A DNA stretch of 58,974 bases from positions 1 through 58,974 of the forward strand of contig WRAF01000009.1 of assembly GCA_009780325.1 (NCBI GenBank), given 5' to 3'. This document shows positions 1 through 9,150 of the stretch, piece after piece. Position 1 is the first letter of the stretch. Each line of letters starts with the position of its first letter. A program made the position numbers and the translations under genes. The notes beneath the pieces are model-generated. The model did not search any database. It was not told where the DNA came from and saw only the letters and a list, made by a program, of their open reading frames with translations. The DNA is from Bacillota bacterium. GTDB taxonomy: Bacteria > Bacillota > Clostridia > Christensenellales > Pumilibacteraceae.

Positions 1-28
1 AGTGGTTTTTATTTAGTGGTTTTTATTT
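1..28. repeat. 14-bp direct tandem repeat
   Basis: Two exact head-to-tail copies of AGTGGTTTTTATTT open the window. The array may extend leftwards out of view. No function is evident. Confidence 0.8.
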
Positions 29-46
29 TTAGCAATCCAATTAAAA

Positions 47-78
47 TTTTGTCATGCTGTAAGCATCTCATCATTATT
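47..78. repeat. Right arm of dispersed inverted-repeat element (window edge)
   Basis: This matches the right arm of the inverted-repeat elements at 21139-21242 and 49729-49826, except that the core ATTCTGTAAGAAT reads ATGCTGTAAGCAT. The two changes are complementary to each other, so the arm's own small hairpin is kept. No left arm is visible between base 1 and here, so the other half is probably outside the window. Confidence 0.6.
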
Positions 79-334
79 TAAAAAAGATATGCTTTATTTA
101 ACCATATGGGTTACTGAATAAGTTTAATGTTTTAAAACAAGGCACATCAAATACACTTGACAAGTTTATACTACACAACGAATTAGTGCAGGAATAATTA
201 GCAGATATGAGGATAGCAGATTTTATAGTAATGAGAACGGTGAAGCCCCAATTTTATAGTGCAAAGCTGAAAAAATCTTAAATCTTTGCTATAAAAAATT
301 TTTTATAAAATCTACAAAAATAGCGATAAATCGC
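79..334. other. Intergenic stretch upstream of the S10 promoter
   Basis: No gene is supported here. The stretch holds a perfect palindrome TATAAAAAATTTTTTATA around 291-308 and a 6-bp inverted repeat AGCGAT-AA-ATCGCT at 322-335. The latter ends exactly at the -35 box of the ribosomal operon promoter and so is a possible regulator site. A TTGACA at 157-162 has no convincing -10 partner. Confidence 0.5.
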
Positions 335-363
335 TTGACAGGGCGTTCTATAAAGAGTATTAT
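335..363 (+). promoter_or_regulatory. Sigma-A type promoter of the S10 operon
   Basis: TTGACA (335-340) and TATTAT (358-363) are separated by 17 bp, close to the housekeeping consensus. Transcription would start near 370, giving a leader of about 90 nt before rpsJ. No equally good promoter was noticed inside the following ribosomal cluster. Confidence 0.75.
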
Positions 364-369
364 GGATAA

Positions 370-461
370 GTTGTGCTTTTTATGCACAATTATTTTTGAT
401 GGGGATTTTAGCACGCCCGACCTCGTGGCAAGTGACTTAAAATCAAAGACAAGGAGTATCA
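370..461 (+). promoter_or_regulatory. Structured 5' leader of the ribosomal operon
   Basis: Two stem-loops can be drawn: TTGTGC/GCACAA (371-376 with 384-389), and a larger one closed by GATTTTA/TAAAATC (404-410 with 438-444) with an inner CACG/CGTG (412-415 with 424-427). The second ends just before the AAGGAG of rpsJ. Ribosomal operons are often autoregulated through such leaders; which protein would bind here is unknown. Confidence 0.45.
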
Positions 462-770
462 ATGGCTAGCCAAAAGATAAGAATCAAACTAAAAGCTTAT
501 GATCATGATTTGATTGACAAAAGTTCAACCAGAATCATTGAAACAGCTAGACAAAGCGGCGCTAAAGTTAGTGGTCCTATTCCTCTTCCTACAGATAGGG
601 AAGTAGTCACAATTTTGCGTGCTGTCCACAAATATAAAGACAGTCGTGAGCAGTTTGAAATGCGTACGCATAAAAGATTGATTGATATTTTTAATCCGTC
701 AACAAAGACTGTGGATAGTCTGATGAAGTTGGACTTGCCTGCGGGTGTTGATATACAGATTAAGTTATAA
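462..770 (+). CDS. rpsJ: 30S ribosomal protein S10
   Basis: This is first gene of the S10 operon and encodes a 102-residue S10, the usual length. S10 sits in the head of the 30S subunit and, as NusE, also takes part in transcription antitermination. The typical GPIPLPT loop and the [16 protein letters not shown] end are visible. It is preceded by AAGGAG at a good distance from ATG and is followed by a 133-bp gap before rplC. Confidence 0.97.
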   Translation: MASQKIRIKLKAYDHDLIDKSSTRIIETARQSGAKVSGPIPLPTDREVVTILRAVHKYKDSREQFEMRTHKRLIDIFNPSTKTVDSLMKLDLPAGVDIQIKL

Positions 771-850
771 TTCTGTCTTTAGAGTTGACAGATGAGATTC
801 TTTGCTTTAATCTAAGAGAGCGACGAGAGCTATAAAAAAATTAAGACATC

Positions 851-892
851 ATTAATTATACATTATGTATTATCATTATGTGTTAATACAAA
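851..892 (+). repeat. Heptamer (ATTATGN) repeat before rplC
   Basis: A run of degenerate ATTATGN heptamers lies directly upstream of the rplC ribosome binding site. Similar blocks occur before rplB, rplV, rplP, rplN, rpsE, rpsD, rplQ and pyrG. It creates an in-frame upstream ATG at 865, which should not be taken as the rplC start. Confidence 0.6.
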
Positions 893-903
893 GAGGAACT
901 ACC

Positions 904-1542
904 ATGCAAAAGGCTATTAACAAGGCTATATATGGCCGTAAAATTGGAATGACCCAAGTTTTTGATGAGGCTGGGCTTATGATTCCTGTCACTGTTGTAG
1001 AAACTGCGCCATTGACAATTTTACGCAAAAAAACTGTAGAAAGAGATGGATATTCTGCCCTAGTTTGTGCATTTGAGGACATTAATGAGCGTAGACTTAC
1101 TAAGCCGGAAGCTGGTGTTTTTAAAAAGGTCAAGCAACCTGCAAAAAAACTAGTAAAAGAGCTTAAGTTGTCGGCAGATAAATATGAAGTGGGCGCAATC
1201 ATTGATTGTGGAATTTTTCAACAAGGTGATTTTGTTGATGTGAGCGGCACTTCAAAGGGTCATGGTTTTGTTGGACCTATCAAAAGATGGAATCAGCATA
1301 GACTGAAAGAAACTCATGGTACAGGACCAACTGTTAGAAAGGGTGGTTCAAATGGTATGAGATCAGATCCGTCTAGGGTAATGAAAAATATGAGAATGGC
1401 AGGGCAGTGGGGTAATGAAAAGGTGACTGTGCAAAATTTAAAAGTAGTGAAAGTGGACAAGGGTAGAAATGTAATTTTGATTATGGGTGGTATCCCAGGG
1501 CCTAAGGGCGGGCTTGTGACCGTAACAGAAACAGTTAAATAA
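904..1542 (+). CDS. rplC: 50S ribosomal protein L3
   Basis: L3 is an early-assembly 23S rRNA-binding protein close to the peptidyl transferase centre. The chosen ATG gives 212 residues beginning MQKAINKAIYGRKIGMTQVF, and AGAGG lies 8 bases upstream. An in-frame ATG 39 bases further up lies in the heptamer repeat and would add a non-conserved peptide. The family signature around GHGFVGPIKRWNQHRL and the TGPTVRKGGSNG segment are present. Confidence 0.95.
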   Translation: MQKAINKAIYGRKIGMTQVFDEAGLMIPVTVVETAPLTILRKKTVERDGYSALVCAFEDINERRLTKPEAGVFKKVKQPAKKLVKELKLSADKYEVGAIIDCGIFQQGDFVDVSGTSKGHGFVGPIKRWNQHRLKETHGTGPTVRKGGSNGMRSDPSRVMKNMRMAGQWGNEKVTVQNLKVVKVDKGRNVILIMGGIPGPKGGLVTVTETVK

Positions 1543-1572
1543 ATTTGACATCATTATAATATGGAGTTTACC

Positions 1573-2217
1573 ATGCCAAGCATAAATGTATTAAATCAAA
1601 AAGGAAAACAAGTCAGCGTTTTAGAATTAGACGGCAGTGTTTTCGGCAGAGAATATAATGAATCTGTGATTCATCAAGTTATCGTGGCTCAGCAAAATAA
1701 TGCTAGGCAGGGTACAAAGTGCACTCTTACTCGTACAGAGGTTAGGGGCGGCGGACGCAAACCTTGGCGTCAAAAGGGTACGGGTCGTGCTAGACAGGGT
1801 TCTATCAGATCACCTCAATGGGTGGGTGGTGGAGTAGTTTTTGCTCCTAAACCTCGTGATTTTAATCAAAAAATCAACAAAAAAGTTAAAAAATTAGCTT
1901 TATGTACAGCTTTAAGTGCTAAGTTGGATGCTGGAAATTTGATTGCTGTTGATAAGTTTAAATTTGGTGAATTAAAAACAAGAGAGATGGTAGATATTTT
2001 AAAAGCGTTGAAAATTGATAAAAGAGTATTAATTGTCACAAATGGCATGGACGAAGAGGTCAAAAGAGTGGCGGCAAATATTCCAAATGCAAGGACTATT
2101 GCGGCTGAGTTGATTAATGTATACGATTTAGTTGCAAATGCAAAATGCTTGATGACTGTTGAAGCAATTAATAAAATCCAAGAGGTTTATAAAACACAAG
2201 AGGAGGCGGGTGAATAA
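1573..2217 (+). CDS. rplD: 50S ribosomal protein L4
   Basis: L4 binds 23S rRNA and lines the exit tunnel; in some bacteria it represses its own operon. The protein is 214 residues. The GGGRKPWRQKGTGRARQG loop, which reaches into the tunnel, is intact. An ATG at 1561 is part of the GGAG ribosome binding site, so the start is placed at 1573. The stop overlaps the rplW start (TAATG), which favours coupled translation. Confidence 0.95.
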   Translation: MPSINVLNQKGKQVSVLELDGSVFGREYNESVIHQVIVAQQNNARQGTKCTLTRTEVRGGGRKPWRQKGTGRARQGSIRSPQWVGGGVVFAPKPRDFNQKINKKVKKLALCTALSAKLDAGNLIAVDKFKFGELKTREMVDILKALKIDKRVLIVTNGMDEEVKRVAANIPNARTIAAELINVYDLVANAKCLMTVEAINKIQEVYKTQEEAGE

Positions 2218-2507
2218 TGAATGCGTATGATATAATTAAAAAGCCTTTATTAAGTGAAAAATGTTATGCGGGCATCGCTGTCAAAAAATATGGATTTTTA
2301 GTAGACAGGCGTGCGGATAAAGTGCAAATAAGAATTGCTATTGAAGAAATTTTTGGTGTTAAAGTCGAAAAAGTTAATACAGTCAATTTAAGAGGTAAGC
2401 TTAAAAGACAAGGCAAGCATTCTGGGTACACTCCTAAAATAAAAAAAGCTTATGTACAATTATCGGCATCATCTAAGCCGATTGAATTCTTTGAGTCACT
2501 TTCTTAA
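2217..2507 (+). CDS. rplW: 50S ribosomal protein L23
   Basis: L23 lies at the tunnel exit and docks trigger factor and SRP. At 96 residues it is normal in length, with the family start YDIIKKPLLSEK and the segment VNTVNLRGKLKRQGK. It begins on the last base of the rplD stop codon. A 92-bp gap containing an ATTATGC repeat separates it from rplB. Confidence 0.95.
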   Translation: MNAYDIIKKPLLSEKCYAGIAVKKYGFLVDRRADKVQIRIAIEEIFGVKVEKVNTVNLRGKLKRQGKHSGYTPKIKKAYVQLSASSKPIEFFESLS

Positions 2508-2599
2508 AGTGAATAATTGAAGAAAGTTTTGTTTTTACAGTTATACCTTGAATTATTAAATTTATCCTTAATTATGCATTGTGCATTGGAGAAGAAACC

Positions 2600-3427
2600 A
2601 TGTCAATAAAAAGATATAGACCCATTACGCCTGGTCAAAGGTTTAAAACAACGGCAGGCTTTGATGAAATAACTACAAATAAACCTGAAAAGTCTCTTTT
2701 AGAGGTTAAGAAAAAAACTGGCGGCAGAAATAGTTATGGGCGCATTACGGTCAGACACATTGGCGGTGGAAATCGTGTCAAATACCGTATTATAGATTTT
2801 AAACGCAATAAAGATGATATCCCTGCTAAGGTAGCTACCATAGAGTATGATCCAAATAGAACGGCATATATTGCGCTTTTGCATTATGCTGATGGTGAAA
2901 AAAGATATATCTTAGCGCCATTAGGTGTTGGTGTGGGTGATGTACTGTATAGCGGTAATAATCATGATATTAAGGCGGGTAATTGTCTTCCTATGTCATC
3001 TATCCCTGTTGGTACAATGCTTCACAATATTGAGATGCAGCCGGGCAAAGGTGGTCAAATAGCAAGAAGTGCAGGAAATGCAGCACAACTTATGGCAAAA
3101 GAAGGCAAGTATGCTACTTTAAAAATGCCAAGCGGTGAAATGAGATTGATTCCTGCTTCATGCAGGGCTACAATAGGTCAAGTTGGCAATTTAGAACATG
3201 AATTGATTTCATTGGGTAAAGCAGGCAGAAAAAGACATATGGGTATTAAACCTACCGTAAGGGGTGTTGTTATGAATCCATGTGATCACCCGCATGGTGG
3301 TGGTGAGGGTAAATCGCCAATCGGTATGCCGTCTCCTGTTACACCTTGGGGCAAGCCTACTTTAGGGAAAAAGACTAGAAATAAACGTAAAACAAGCAGC
3401 AAATATATAATTAGACGTATTAATTAA
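2600..3427 (+). CDS. rplB: 50S ribosomal protein L2
   Basis: L2 is needed for 30S-50S association and peptidyl transferase integrity. The start at 2600 gives 275 residues, the normal size, beginning [14 protein letters not shown]; a 7-residue upstream extension in the heptamer repeat is rejected. The signature [18 protein letters not shown] near residue 220 includes the conserved histidine region. Confidence 0.97.
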   Translation: MSIKRYRPITPGQRFKTTAGFDEITTNKPEKSLLEVKKKTGGRNSYGRITVRHIGGGNRVKYRIIDFKRNKDDIPAKVATIEYDPNRTAYIALLHYADGEKRYILAPLGVGVGDVLYSGNNHDIKAGNCLPMSSIPVGTMLHNIEMQPGKGGQIARSAGNAAQLMAKEGKYATLKMPSGEMRLIPASCRATIGQVGNLEHELISLGKAGRKRHMGIKPTVRGVVMNPCDHPHGGGEGKSPIGMPSPVTPWGKPTLGKKTRNKRKTSSKYIIRRIN

Positions 3428-3445
3428 TTGATTTAGGAGCAAAAA

Positions 3446-3724
3446 ATGAGCAGAAGTTTAAAAAAATCGCCTTTTGTTGATAAAAAATTATATGACAGAG
3501 TATTAGCACAAAAAGATAGCATGGATAAAAAACCTATCAAATCATGGTCAAGGGCATCAACAATTTATCCTGAGTTTATTGGTTGTACTATTGCTGTTCA
3601 TAACGGCAAAATTCATGTTCCTGTGTATTGCACAGAAGAAATGGTAGGTCATAAACTTGGTGAGTTTGCTCCTACTAGGACTTATAAAGGGCATGCTGCG
3701 GATAAAAAATCTAAAGGCAGATAA
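3446..3724 (+). CDS. rpsS: 30S ribosomal protein S19
   Basis: S19 lies in the 30S head with S13 and contacts the A-site tRNA side. The 92 residues start [19 protein letters not shown] and include [23 protein letters not shown], as in the family. TTTAGGAGCAAAAA gives a clear ribosome binding site. The next gene, rplV, follows after 66 bp. Confidence 0.97.
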   Translation: MSRSLKKSPFVDKKLYDRVLAQKDSMDKKPIKSWSRASTIYPEFIGCTIAVHNGKIHVPVYCTEEMVGHKLGEFAPTRTYKGHAADKKSKGR

Positions 3725-3790
3725 GATAAATCAAGGACATCTTTAAATTGTGCACTCAAGTATTTTGTTGTTAGTGCATAGGAGAAAATC

Positions 3791-4375
3791 ATGGCTAAAC
3801 GCATAAAAGAAAAAGCGGCAAAAATAGCGGAGACTAGAGAAAAAAGACCGCATGCACATGTTAAAAATATTAGGATATCGCCTTTTAAAGCAAGGGCGGT
3901 TATTGATACGGTTAGAGGCAAAAGTGTTAACGAGGCTATCGCCATTTTAGAGAGCACTCCAAAGTCAACTAGTCCTGTTGTATTAAAGCTTATTAAAAGT
4001 GCAACGGCAAATGCTGAACATAATATGGGCATTGCGAGGATTGATTTATATATTGCGGCAATTTATGCTGATCCTGGTCCTACCTTAAAAAGAGCTATGC
4101 CAAGAGCAAAAGGACGTAGCTATGCTATATTAAAACGCACTTGCCATATCAGTGTAATCTTAGATGTGAAAGGCAATTCGCTTTTGACTAGTAAATTAGA
4201 AGATTATCATAAACCTGTTCCTAAGAAAACTGAGAAAAAAGAAATAGAGCCAAAGGCAAAAACGTCTGCAGCTAAAAAACCAGCAGCAGCTAAAAAACCG
4301 ATAACAACTACTGTAAAAAGAGAAAAAACTGAGACTGCTGCTAAAGCAACCGACATAAAGGAGGATAACAACTAA
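3791..4375 (+). CDS. rplV: 50S ribosomal protein L22 with C-terminal low-complexity tail
   Basis: Residues 1-140 are L22, including [20 protein letters not shown] and the beta-hairpin region with [14 protein letters not shown] that lines the exit tunnel. Residues from about 141 to 194 form a Lys/Ala/Thr-rich tail with repeated [15 protein letters not shown] units and no known fold. L22 is usually about 110-115 residues, so this is much longer. The gene ends one base before rpsC, so the tail is bounded by a normal operon junction. Confidence 0.95.
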   Translation: MAKRIKEKAAKIAETREKRPHAHVKNIRISPFKARAVIDTVRGKSVNEAIAILESTPKSTSPVVLKLIKSATANAEHNMGIARIDLYIAAIYADPGPTLKRAMPRAKGRSYAILKRTCHISVILDVKGNSLLTSKLEDYHKPVPKKTEKKEIEPKAKTSAAKKPAAAKKPITTTVKREKTETAAKATDIKEDNN

Positions 4376-4376
4376 A

Positions 4377-5060
4377 ATGGGTCAAAAAGTCAATCCTATC
4401 GGTCTTAGAATCGGCATCAATAAAGAATGGAATGCGCAGTGGTACGCAAATAAAAAAGATTTTTCAAAATTTTTGCTTGAAGATTATAAAATCAGAGAGT
4501 TTATAAAAAACAAATATTATACTTTTGGTATTTCTAAAACAACTATAGAGCGTGCTCAAGGTAAAGTTATTGTGAATATTCATACATCAAAACCAGGTAT
4601 GATTATTGGGCAAAAAGGTGCAGGCGTTGAAACTTTGAAAAAGGAATTAGCAAAGTTTGTTGACGGAAAAGCATTAAGTATCAACATTTTAGAAGTCAAA
4701 AGAATTGATATGGATGCAGTGCTTGTTGCAGAATCAGTTGCTGCTGCATTAGAAAAAAGAGCATCTTTTAGACGCACTATGAAGCAAGCAATGTCTAGAG
4801 TTATGCGTAGCGGTGCCAAAGGTGTTAAAATCATGGTTTCAGGCAGATTAGATGGTGCTGAAATTGCTAGAAGTGAAAACTATCATGAGGGTTCTATTCC
4901 TCTTCAGACATTGCGTGCTGATATTGATTATTCAGAAGCAAGAGCAAACACTACGTTTGGTGTGATAGGTGTTAAGGTTTGGATATATAAAGGGGAGCTT
5001 ATTGGTAAACCTCAAAAAGAAGAGCAAGGTAAAAGAGAGCCAAGACAAAATAGAGAATAA
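4377..5060 (+). CDS. rpsC: 30S ribosomal protein S3
   Basis: S3 forms part of the mRNA entry channel. The 227 residues carry the N-terminal [13 protein letters not shown], a type II KH domain with [10 protein letters not shown] near residue 75, and the C-terminal S3 domain with [26 protein letters not shown] lies inside the end of rplV and directs this start. Confidence 0.97.
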   Translation: MGQKVNPIGLRIGINKEWNAQWYANKKDFSKFLLEDYKIREFIKNKYYTFGISKTTIERAQGKVIVNIHTSKPGMIIGQKGAGVETLKKELAKFVDGKALSINILEVKRIDMDAVLVAESVAAALEKRASFRRTMKQAMSRVMRSGAKGVKIMVSGRLDGAEIARSENYHEGSIPLQTLRADIDYSEARANTTFGVIGVKVWIYKGELIGKPQKEEQGKREPRQNRE

Positions 5061-5139
5061 TTTTTAATGTTTAATGAGGCAGATTATTTTAAGTCAAATA
5101 CTAAGACAATGGCACATCATGATAATTATCATTAAAATT

Positions 5140-5178
5140 TAGACATCATTCATTATGTATTATGCATAGTGAATTGGA
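5140..5178 (+). repeat. Heptamer repeat before rplP
   Basis: AGACATCATTCATTATG continues in a 7-base rhythm up to the GGAG of rplP. The same GACATCATT lead-in occurs before rplC and rplD, so this is a small repeat family rather than random AT-rich spacer. Confidence 0.6.
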
Positions 5179-5185
5179 GAAAACA

Positions 5186-5680
5186 ATGTTAATACCTAAA
5201 AGAGTTAAAAGAAGAAGAGTTCACAGAGGCCGCATGACAGGCAAAGCTACCAAAGGTAATGAGGTTACCTATGGTGAGTTTGGTATCGCTGCTGCAAGCC
5301 CAGGCTGGATTACTTCTAGACAAATAGAATCTGCTCGTATTGCTATGACAAGGCATATCAAAAGAGGTGGTAAAGTTTGGATTAAAATTTTCCCACATAA
5401 ACCAATTACTAAAAAACCTGCTGAGACCAGAATGGGTAGCGGTAAAGGTAGTCCAGAGTTTTGGGTTGCGGTGGTTAAACCTGGCAAAGTTATGTTTGAG
5501 TTAGCTGGTGTTAATGAAGCTTTAGCTAGAGAAGCGCTTAGACTTGCTACTCATAAATTGCCTGTTAAGTGTAAAATCATTAAAAAAGGCGATACTATGA
5601 GTCCAGATGACCCTAATTATGAGGCATTTGTTGCATCTAAAACTATTAAGGCTAAATCAACTGAGGAGGCTAATGCATAA
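5186..5680 (+). CDS. rplP: 50S ribosomal protein L16
   Basis: L16 organises the A-site tRNA elbow region of the 50S subunit. The start [17 protein letters not shown] is the family N-terminus and GGAG lies just upstream; an ATG eight codons earlier sits in the repeat. The product is 164 residues against about 137-145 usually, the excess being a C-terminal tail after VKCKIIKKG. The stop overlaps rpmC (TAATG). Confidence 0.95.
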   Translation: MLIPKRVKRRRVHRGRMTGKATKGNEVTYGEFGIAAASPGWITSRQIESARIAMTRHIKRGGKVWIKIFPHKPITKKPAETRMGSGKGSPEFWVAVVKPGKVMFELAGVNEALAREALRLATHKLPVKCKIIKKGDTMSPDDPNYEAFVASKTIKAKSTEEANA

Positions 5681-5880
5681 TGAAAACAAACTATAATGAA
5701 TTTAAAAATGATGAGTTAAACATCAAATTAAAAGAATTAAAACAAGAATTATTCAATCTTAGGTTTTCACATGCATCTGGTCAGTTGACAAACCCGCTTC
5801 AAATGGTTAAATGTAAAAAAGATATTGCAAGAGTTAAGACGGTTCTTCGCCAGCGTGAACTAGCGGCGATGTCAAACTAA
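5680..5880 (+). CDS. rpmC: 50S ribosomal protein L29
   Basis: L29 is a small two-helix protein near the tunnel exit. It has 66 residues with the signature [20 protein letters not shown]. The start overlaps the rplP stop by one base, and GAGGAGG-like bases (ACTGAGGAGGC) at the end of rplP serve as ribosome binding site. Confidence 0.95.
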   Translation: MKTNYNEFKNDELNIKLKELKQELFNLRFSHASGQLTNPLQMVKCKKDIARVKTVLRQRELAAMSN

Positions 5881-5890
5881 GGGGGCTAAA

Positions 5891-6178
5891 ATGGAAATTA
5901 GACAAAACAATCAAGAAACCCTAGAATCAAGAAATTTTAGAAAAGTAAGAGAAGGCATTGTTGTTTCTAATAAAATGGAAAAAACTATTGTTGTTGCAGT
6001 TAGAGACAAGGCAAAGCATCCGCTTTATAAAAAGACGATTAATAAAACCACCAAGTTTAAAGCACATGATGAAAATAATGAGTGTGGAATTGGTGATATT
6101 GTTCAAATTTCTGAAACAAGACCGCTTTCTAAAGAGAAAAGGTGGCGTTTAGTATCTATAATTGAGAAAGCAAAATAG
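5891..6178 (+). CDS. rpsQ: 30S ribosomal protein S17
   Basis: S17 is an OB-fold primary 16S rRNA-binding protein. The 95 residues include [18 protein letters not shown] and the conserved [26 protein letters not shown] region. It lies 10 bp after rpmC with AAGGGGG as ribosome binding site. The N-terminus is about 10 residues longer than the shortest family members. Confidence 0.95.
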   Translation: MEIRQNNQETLESRNFRKVREGIVVSNKMEKTIVVAVRDKAKHPLYKKTINKTTKFKAHDENNECGIGDIVQISETRPLSKEKRWRLVSIIEKAK

Positions 6179-6247
6179 TTTATCAGTATATAGTATATAT
6201 AATTGAAAGATAAATTAATTGACTTTGGTATTATTATAAAATTAACA

Positions 6248-6300
6248 TAATTAATAATTGTGCACTGTGTGAATTTTAATGTGTGCACTGAATGAGGAAA
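6248..6300 (+). repeat. Degenerate heptamer repeat before rplN
   Basis: Two imperfect copies of a TGTGCACT(G)-bearing unit lie in the 124-bp spacer upstream of rplN. They resemble the ATTGTGCATTATG blocks elsewhere in this operon. Confidence 0.45.
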
Positions 6301-6302
6301 GT

Positions 6303-6671
6303 ATGATTCAACCGCAAAGTTATCTAAAAGTTGCTGACAATAGTGGCGCAAAAGAAATAATGTGCATCCGAATTTTGGGTGGATCTTTTAGAAGAAGTGC
6401 AAACATCGGTGATGTGATTGTGGCTTCAGTTAAGAGTGCAAATCCAGGTGGAGCAGTAAAAAAAGGCGATGTAATTAAAGCCGTTATAGTTAGAACTAGT
6501 TATGGAATCGGCAGACCAGATGGTACACATATTAGGTTTGATGATAATGCTGCAGTTATTATTGGCGCTGAAAAACAACCAAAAGGGACAAGGATTTTTG
6601 GACCGATAGCAAGAGAATTAAGGGACAAGGATTATATGAAAATTATTTCTTTAGCACCTGAAGTTATTTGA
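6303..6671 (+). CDS. rplN: 50S ribosomal protein L14
   Basis: L14 forms an intersubunit bridge with 16S rRNA helix 14. The 122 residues are the standard length and start [20 protein letters not shown]. In-frame codons further upstream lie in the spacer repeat and are excluded. AATGAGGAAAGT precedes the start. Confidence 0.97.
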   Translation: MIQPQSYLKVADNSGAKEIMCIRILGGSFRRSANIGDVIVASVKSANPGGAVKKGDVIKAVIVRTSYGIGRPDGTHIRFDDNAAVIIGAEKQPKGTRIFGPIARELRDKDYMKIISLAPEVI

Positions 6672-6735
6672 TTGTTATAAAATTAATAAAAATAAATTCA
6701 ATTATTGGTAAATCTAAATTAAAGAGGAAACCGCA

Positions 6736-7179
6736 ATGAGTTATAGAGTTAGAAAAAACGATAATGTCGTTATAATTACAGGACAAGAAAAAGGGAAAAC
6801 CGGCAAGGTTATTTTTGTCGACCCAGATAAGGGATTTGTCAAAGTTGAAGGACGCAATCTTGTATCAAAACATAAAAAGCCTAGATCTGCTCAAGACCCA
6901 GGCGGGATTCATAAATTTGAAGGCAATATTCATATAAGCAATGTGCAGCTTATTTGTCCTTCATGTGATAAGGCTACTAGATTAGCGGCTAAAATTGAGG
7001 GTGATAATAAATCAAGAATTTGCAAAAAATGTGGTGCTATATTAGAATTTAAGGCTGAAAAAACTAAGAAGAAAGACAAAGAAAAAACAGTTAGAGAATC
7101 AAAAAGTAGTGATTCAAGAGTCAAACGTACAAGAAAAGTTAAAGAAGAATCTTCTGAAAATAAAGAAGAGCAAAACTAA
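6736..7179 (+). CDS. rplX: 50S ribosomal protein L24 with charged C-terminal tail
   Basis: L24 is an assembly-initiator protein. The KOW motif (NVVIITGQEKGKTGKV, residues 9-24) is clear, and CPSC and CKKC pairs (near residues 75-78 and 96-99) make the usual zinc-knuckle-like region. Residues from about 105 to 147 are a Lys/Glu/Ser-rich tail absent from typical L24 (about 103 residues). The gene is followed after 16 bp by rplE, with AGGAGG in the spacer. Confidence 0.95.
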   Translation: MSYRVRKNDNVVIITGQEKGKTGKVIFVDPDKGFVKVEGRNLVSKHKKPRSAQDPGGIHKFEGNIHISNVQLICPSCDKATRLAAKIEGDNKSRICKKCGAILEFKAEKTKKKDKEKTVRESKSSDSRVKRTRKVKEESSENKEEQN

Positions 7180-7195
7180 TAGGAGGTAGGCAACA

Positions 7196-8428
7196 ATGGA
7201 TGAGCTAGAAAAAAAAGAAAAAAAGCCTGCCACTAAAAAGGCAGCTACAAAAAAAGAAGAGTCAAGTGCAACTACAGCAGCTAATTCTGCAGTTAAAGCA
7301 GCAAAAGCAGCAGCTGATGCAGCAAAAGCGGCGGCAGAGGCAGCGGCAGCTGCAATGGCGGCGGCATCTGATTTAGAAAATGCAGCGATGGCAGAGGTGG
7401 CAAAACCTAAAACAACTAGAGCTAAAAAAATTATGGATGCTGAAGATAAACCTGTCAAAGAGAAGACAGCGGCAAAGCCAAAAACATCAGCTAAAGAAAA
7501 GGTTCCTGCTAAAGAAAAAGTGCCAGCTAAACCTAAAGTAGTAAAAGAGAAACCTGTTTTAACAAAAGAAGAGGCTGCAGAAAATGCTAAGAAAACTACT
7601 ACAACAACTAAGGTAAAAGCCGTTGCAAAAGAAAAGGCTGCGCCTAAAGCTGTTCCTATTTCAACTGCAATAGGGGTTAAAAAACCAGCGGCTAAAAAAT
7701 CTGCTGTTAAAAAAGCAGAAGAAGCGCCAAAGGCAGAAGAAATAAAGGTTGAAAAATCGATAGAGATAAAAGCAGAACCTATCATAGCTCCAAAACCAGT
7801 GTCTACTCCTGCGCAAAAAATAGTTCCTGCTCCTGTTGTGGATAAAAAACCTGCAGCAGCATCGCCTGCAGATTTATCAAAATATCCAGCAAATCGTTTA
7901 AAAACTCGCTATTCTAAAGAAATTATTCCAGCACTTTTAAAAGATAATAATTATAAAAATGTTATGCAGGTGCCTCGTTTAGAAAAAATCATTCTAAATA
8001 TGCGCATGGGTGATATAAAAGATAATGCAAAGAGTATTCAATCTGCGGTTAAAGAGTTAGAGTCAATTGCGGGGCAAAAAGCAATTTTAACTAAAGCTAA
8101 AAAATCTGTTGCAAATTTCAAATTAAGAGAAAATCAGCCAGTAGGTGCTAAAGTTACTTTGCGTGGCAATAGAATGTATGAGTTCTATGATAAATTGGTG
8201 TCTATTGCGTTGCCAAGGATGCGTGACTTTAGGGGTGTTTCTGCAAAATCATTTGATGGACGTGGGAACTATGCAATGGGTATTAAAGAACAAATTGTTT
8301 TTCCTGAAATTTCATATGAGCTTGTAGAAAAAGTGAGAGGCTTTGATATAATAATCGTTACTACGGCTAATTCTGATGAGGAAGCAAAAACACTTTTGAC
8401 TAAAATGGGAATGCCATTTAAAAATTAA
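7196..8428 (+). CDS. rplE: 50S ribosomal protein L5 with giant N-terminal Ala/Lys/Pro-rich extension
   Basis: Residues 226-410 are a complete L5 of about 185 residues ([20 protein letters not shown] to the end), which binds 5S rRNA and contacts P-site tRNA. Residues 1-225 are low complexity: Ala-rich stretches such as [20 protein letters not shown], then repeated KEKVPAK and AKPK units resembling histone H1-like tails. GGAGGT lies 9 bases before the chosen ATG. No ribosome binding site or start codon was seen at the L5 domain boundary, so the extension is very probably translated. A normal L5 is about 180 residues. The tail may be disordered and bind RNA; this is inference. Confidence 0.93.
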   Translation: MDELEKKEKKPATKKAATKKEESSATTAANSAVKAAKAAADAAKAAAEAAAAAMAAASDLENAAMAEVAKPKTTRAKKIMDAEDKPVKEKTAAKPKTSAKEKVPAKEKVPAKPKVVKEKPVLTKEEAAENAKKTTTTTKVKAVAKEKAAPKAVPISTAIGVKKPAAKKSAVKKAEEAPKAEEIKVEKSIEIKAEPIIAPKPVSTPAQKIVPAPVVDKKPAAASPADLSKYPANRLKTRYSKEIIPALLKDNNYKNVMQVPRLEKIILNMRMGDIKDNAKSIQSAVKELESIAGQKAILTKAKKSVANFKLRENQPVGAKVTLRGNRMYEFYDKLVSIALPRMRDFRGVSAKSFDGRGNYAMGIKEQIVFPEISYELVEKVRGFDIIIVTTANSDEEAKTLLTKMGMPFKN

Positions 8429-8518
8429 TTGTGAATCATAGAATGTGAAATATATAAGTAAATTTTAAGAAGACTAAATAATTTTAATTCACAATTCTAA
8501 ATTGAATAGGAGATCAAC

Positions 8519-8704
8519 ATGGCTAAAAAAGCGATGATAAATAAGCAGCAAAGACCGCAAAAGTATAAAACTAGAGAATATACTAGATGCACAATTTGTG
8601 GAAGACCGCATGCAGTTTTAAGAAAATATGGTATTTGCAGAATATGCTTTAGAGAGCTTGCTTACGCTGGAGAAATCCCTGGCGTGAAAAAATCAAGTTG
8701 GTAA
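8519..8704 (+). CDS. rpsZ: 30S ribosomal protein S14, zinc-binding type
   Basis: The 61-residue short S14 has CTIC and CRIC pairs (CxxC...CxxC) that bind one zinc ion, and ends [16 protein letters not shown] as in the Gram-positive type Z form. S14 stabilises the 30S head. It lies 90 bp after rplE with AGGAG upstream. Confidence 0.97.
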   Translation: MAKKAMINKQQRPQKYKTREYTRCTICGRPHAVLRKYGICRICFRELAYAGEIPGVKKSSW

Positions 8705-8730
8705 AATTTAGATTAAGGAGAATACAAAAC

Positions 8731-9138
8731 ATGAGTATGGTAGTTACTGATCCTATTGCGGATTTTTTAACAAGAATCAGAAATGCTTTGATTGCAAAGC
8801 ATGATACAGTTTCTATTCCTTTTTCTAAGATCAAAAAGGCTATGGCTGATATTTTGGTTGATGAAGGATATATAGCAAACGCTGAAGAAGTTATTGATGA
8901 AAATAATCATAAAAATATTTTTATTACGCTTAAATATGGCAATAAGTATGAAAGAGTTATTAATAATCTTAAACGTATTTCAAAGCCTGGCTTAAGAATT
9001 TATTGCGGACATGAAGATTTGCCTAAAGTATTGGGTGGACTTGGTATTGCAATTGTTTCTACTTCAAAAGGCGTAATGACAGACAAAATGGCAAGAAAAG
9101 CTGCTATCGGTGGTGAAGTATTGGCATATGTGTGGTAG
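8731..9138 (+). CDS. rpsH: 30S ribosomal protein S8
   Basis: S8 binds helix 21 of 16S rRNA early in assembly. The start at 8731 ([19 protein letters not shown]) gives 135 residues and has AAGGAG 10 bases upstream; MVV two codons later is also possible. The conserved C-terminal segment [22 protein letters not shown] is intact. Confidence 0.96.
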   Translation: MSMVVTDPIADFLTRIRNALIAKHDTVSIPFSKIKKAMADILVDEGYIANAEEVIDENNHKNIFITLKYGNKYERVINNLKRISKPGLRIYCGHEDLPKVLGGLGIAIVSTSKGVMTDKMARKAAIGGEVLAYVW

Positions 9139-9150
9139 GAGGAGTTTTAC

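Noticed and set aside
865..903. Earlier ATG starts for rplC, rplB, rplP, rplN, rplQ and pyrG
   Set aside because: All fall in the ATTATGN spacer repeats, upstream of the true ribosome binding sites, and add non-conserved residues.
7114..7785. Long minus-strand reading frame (223 codons, Ala/Phe/Ser-rich) opposite rplX/rplE
   Set aside because: It is the mirror of the GC-biased low-complexity L5 extension, has no ribosome binding site and no recognisable protein character.
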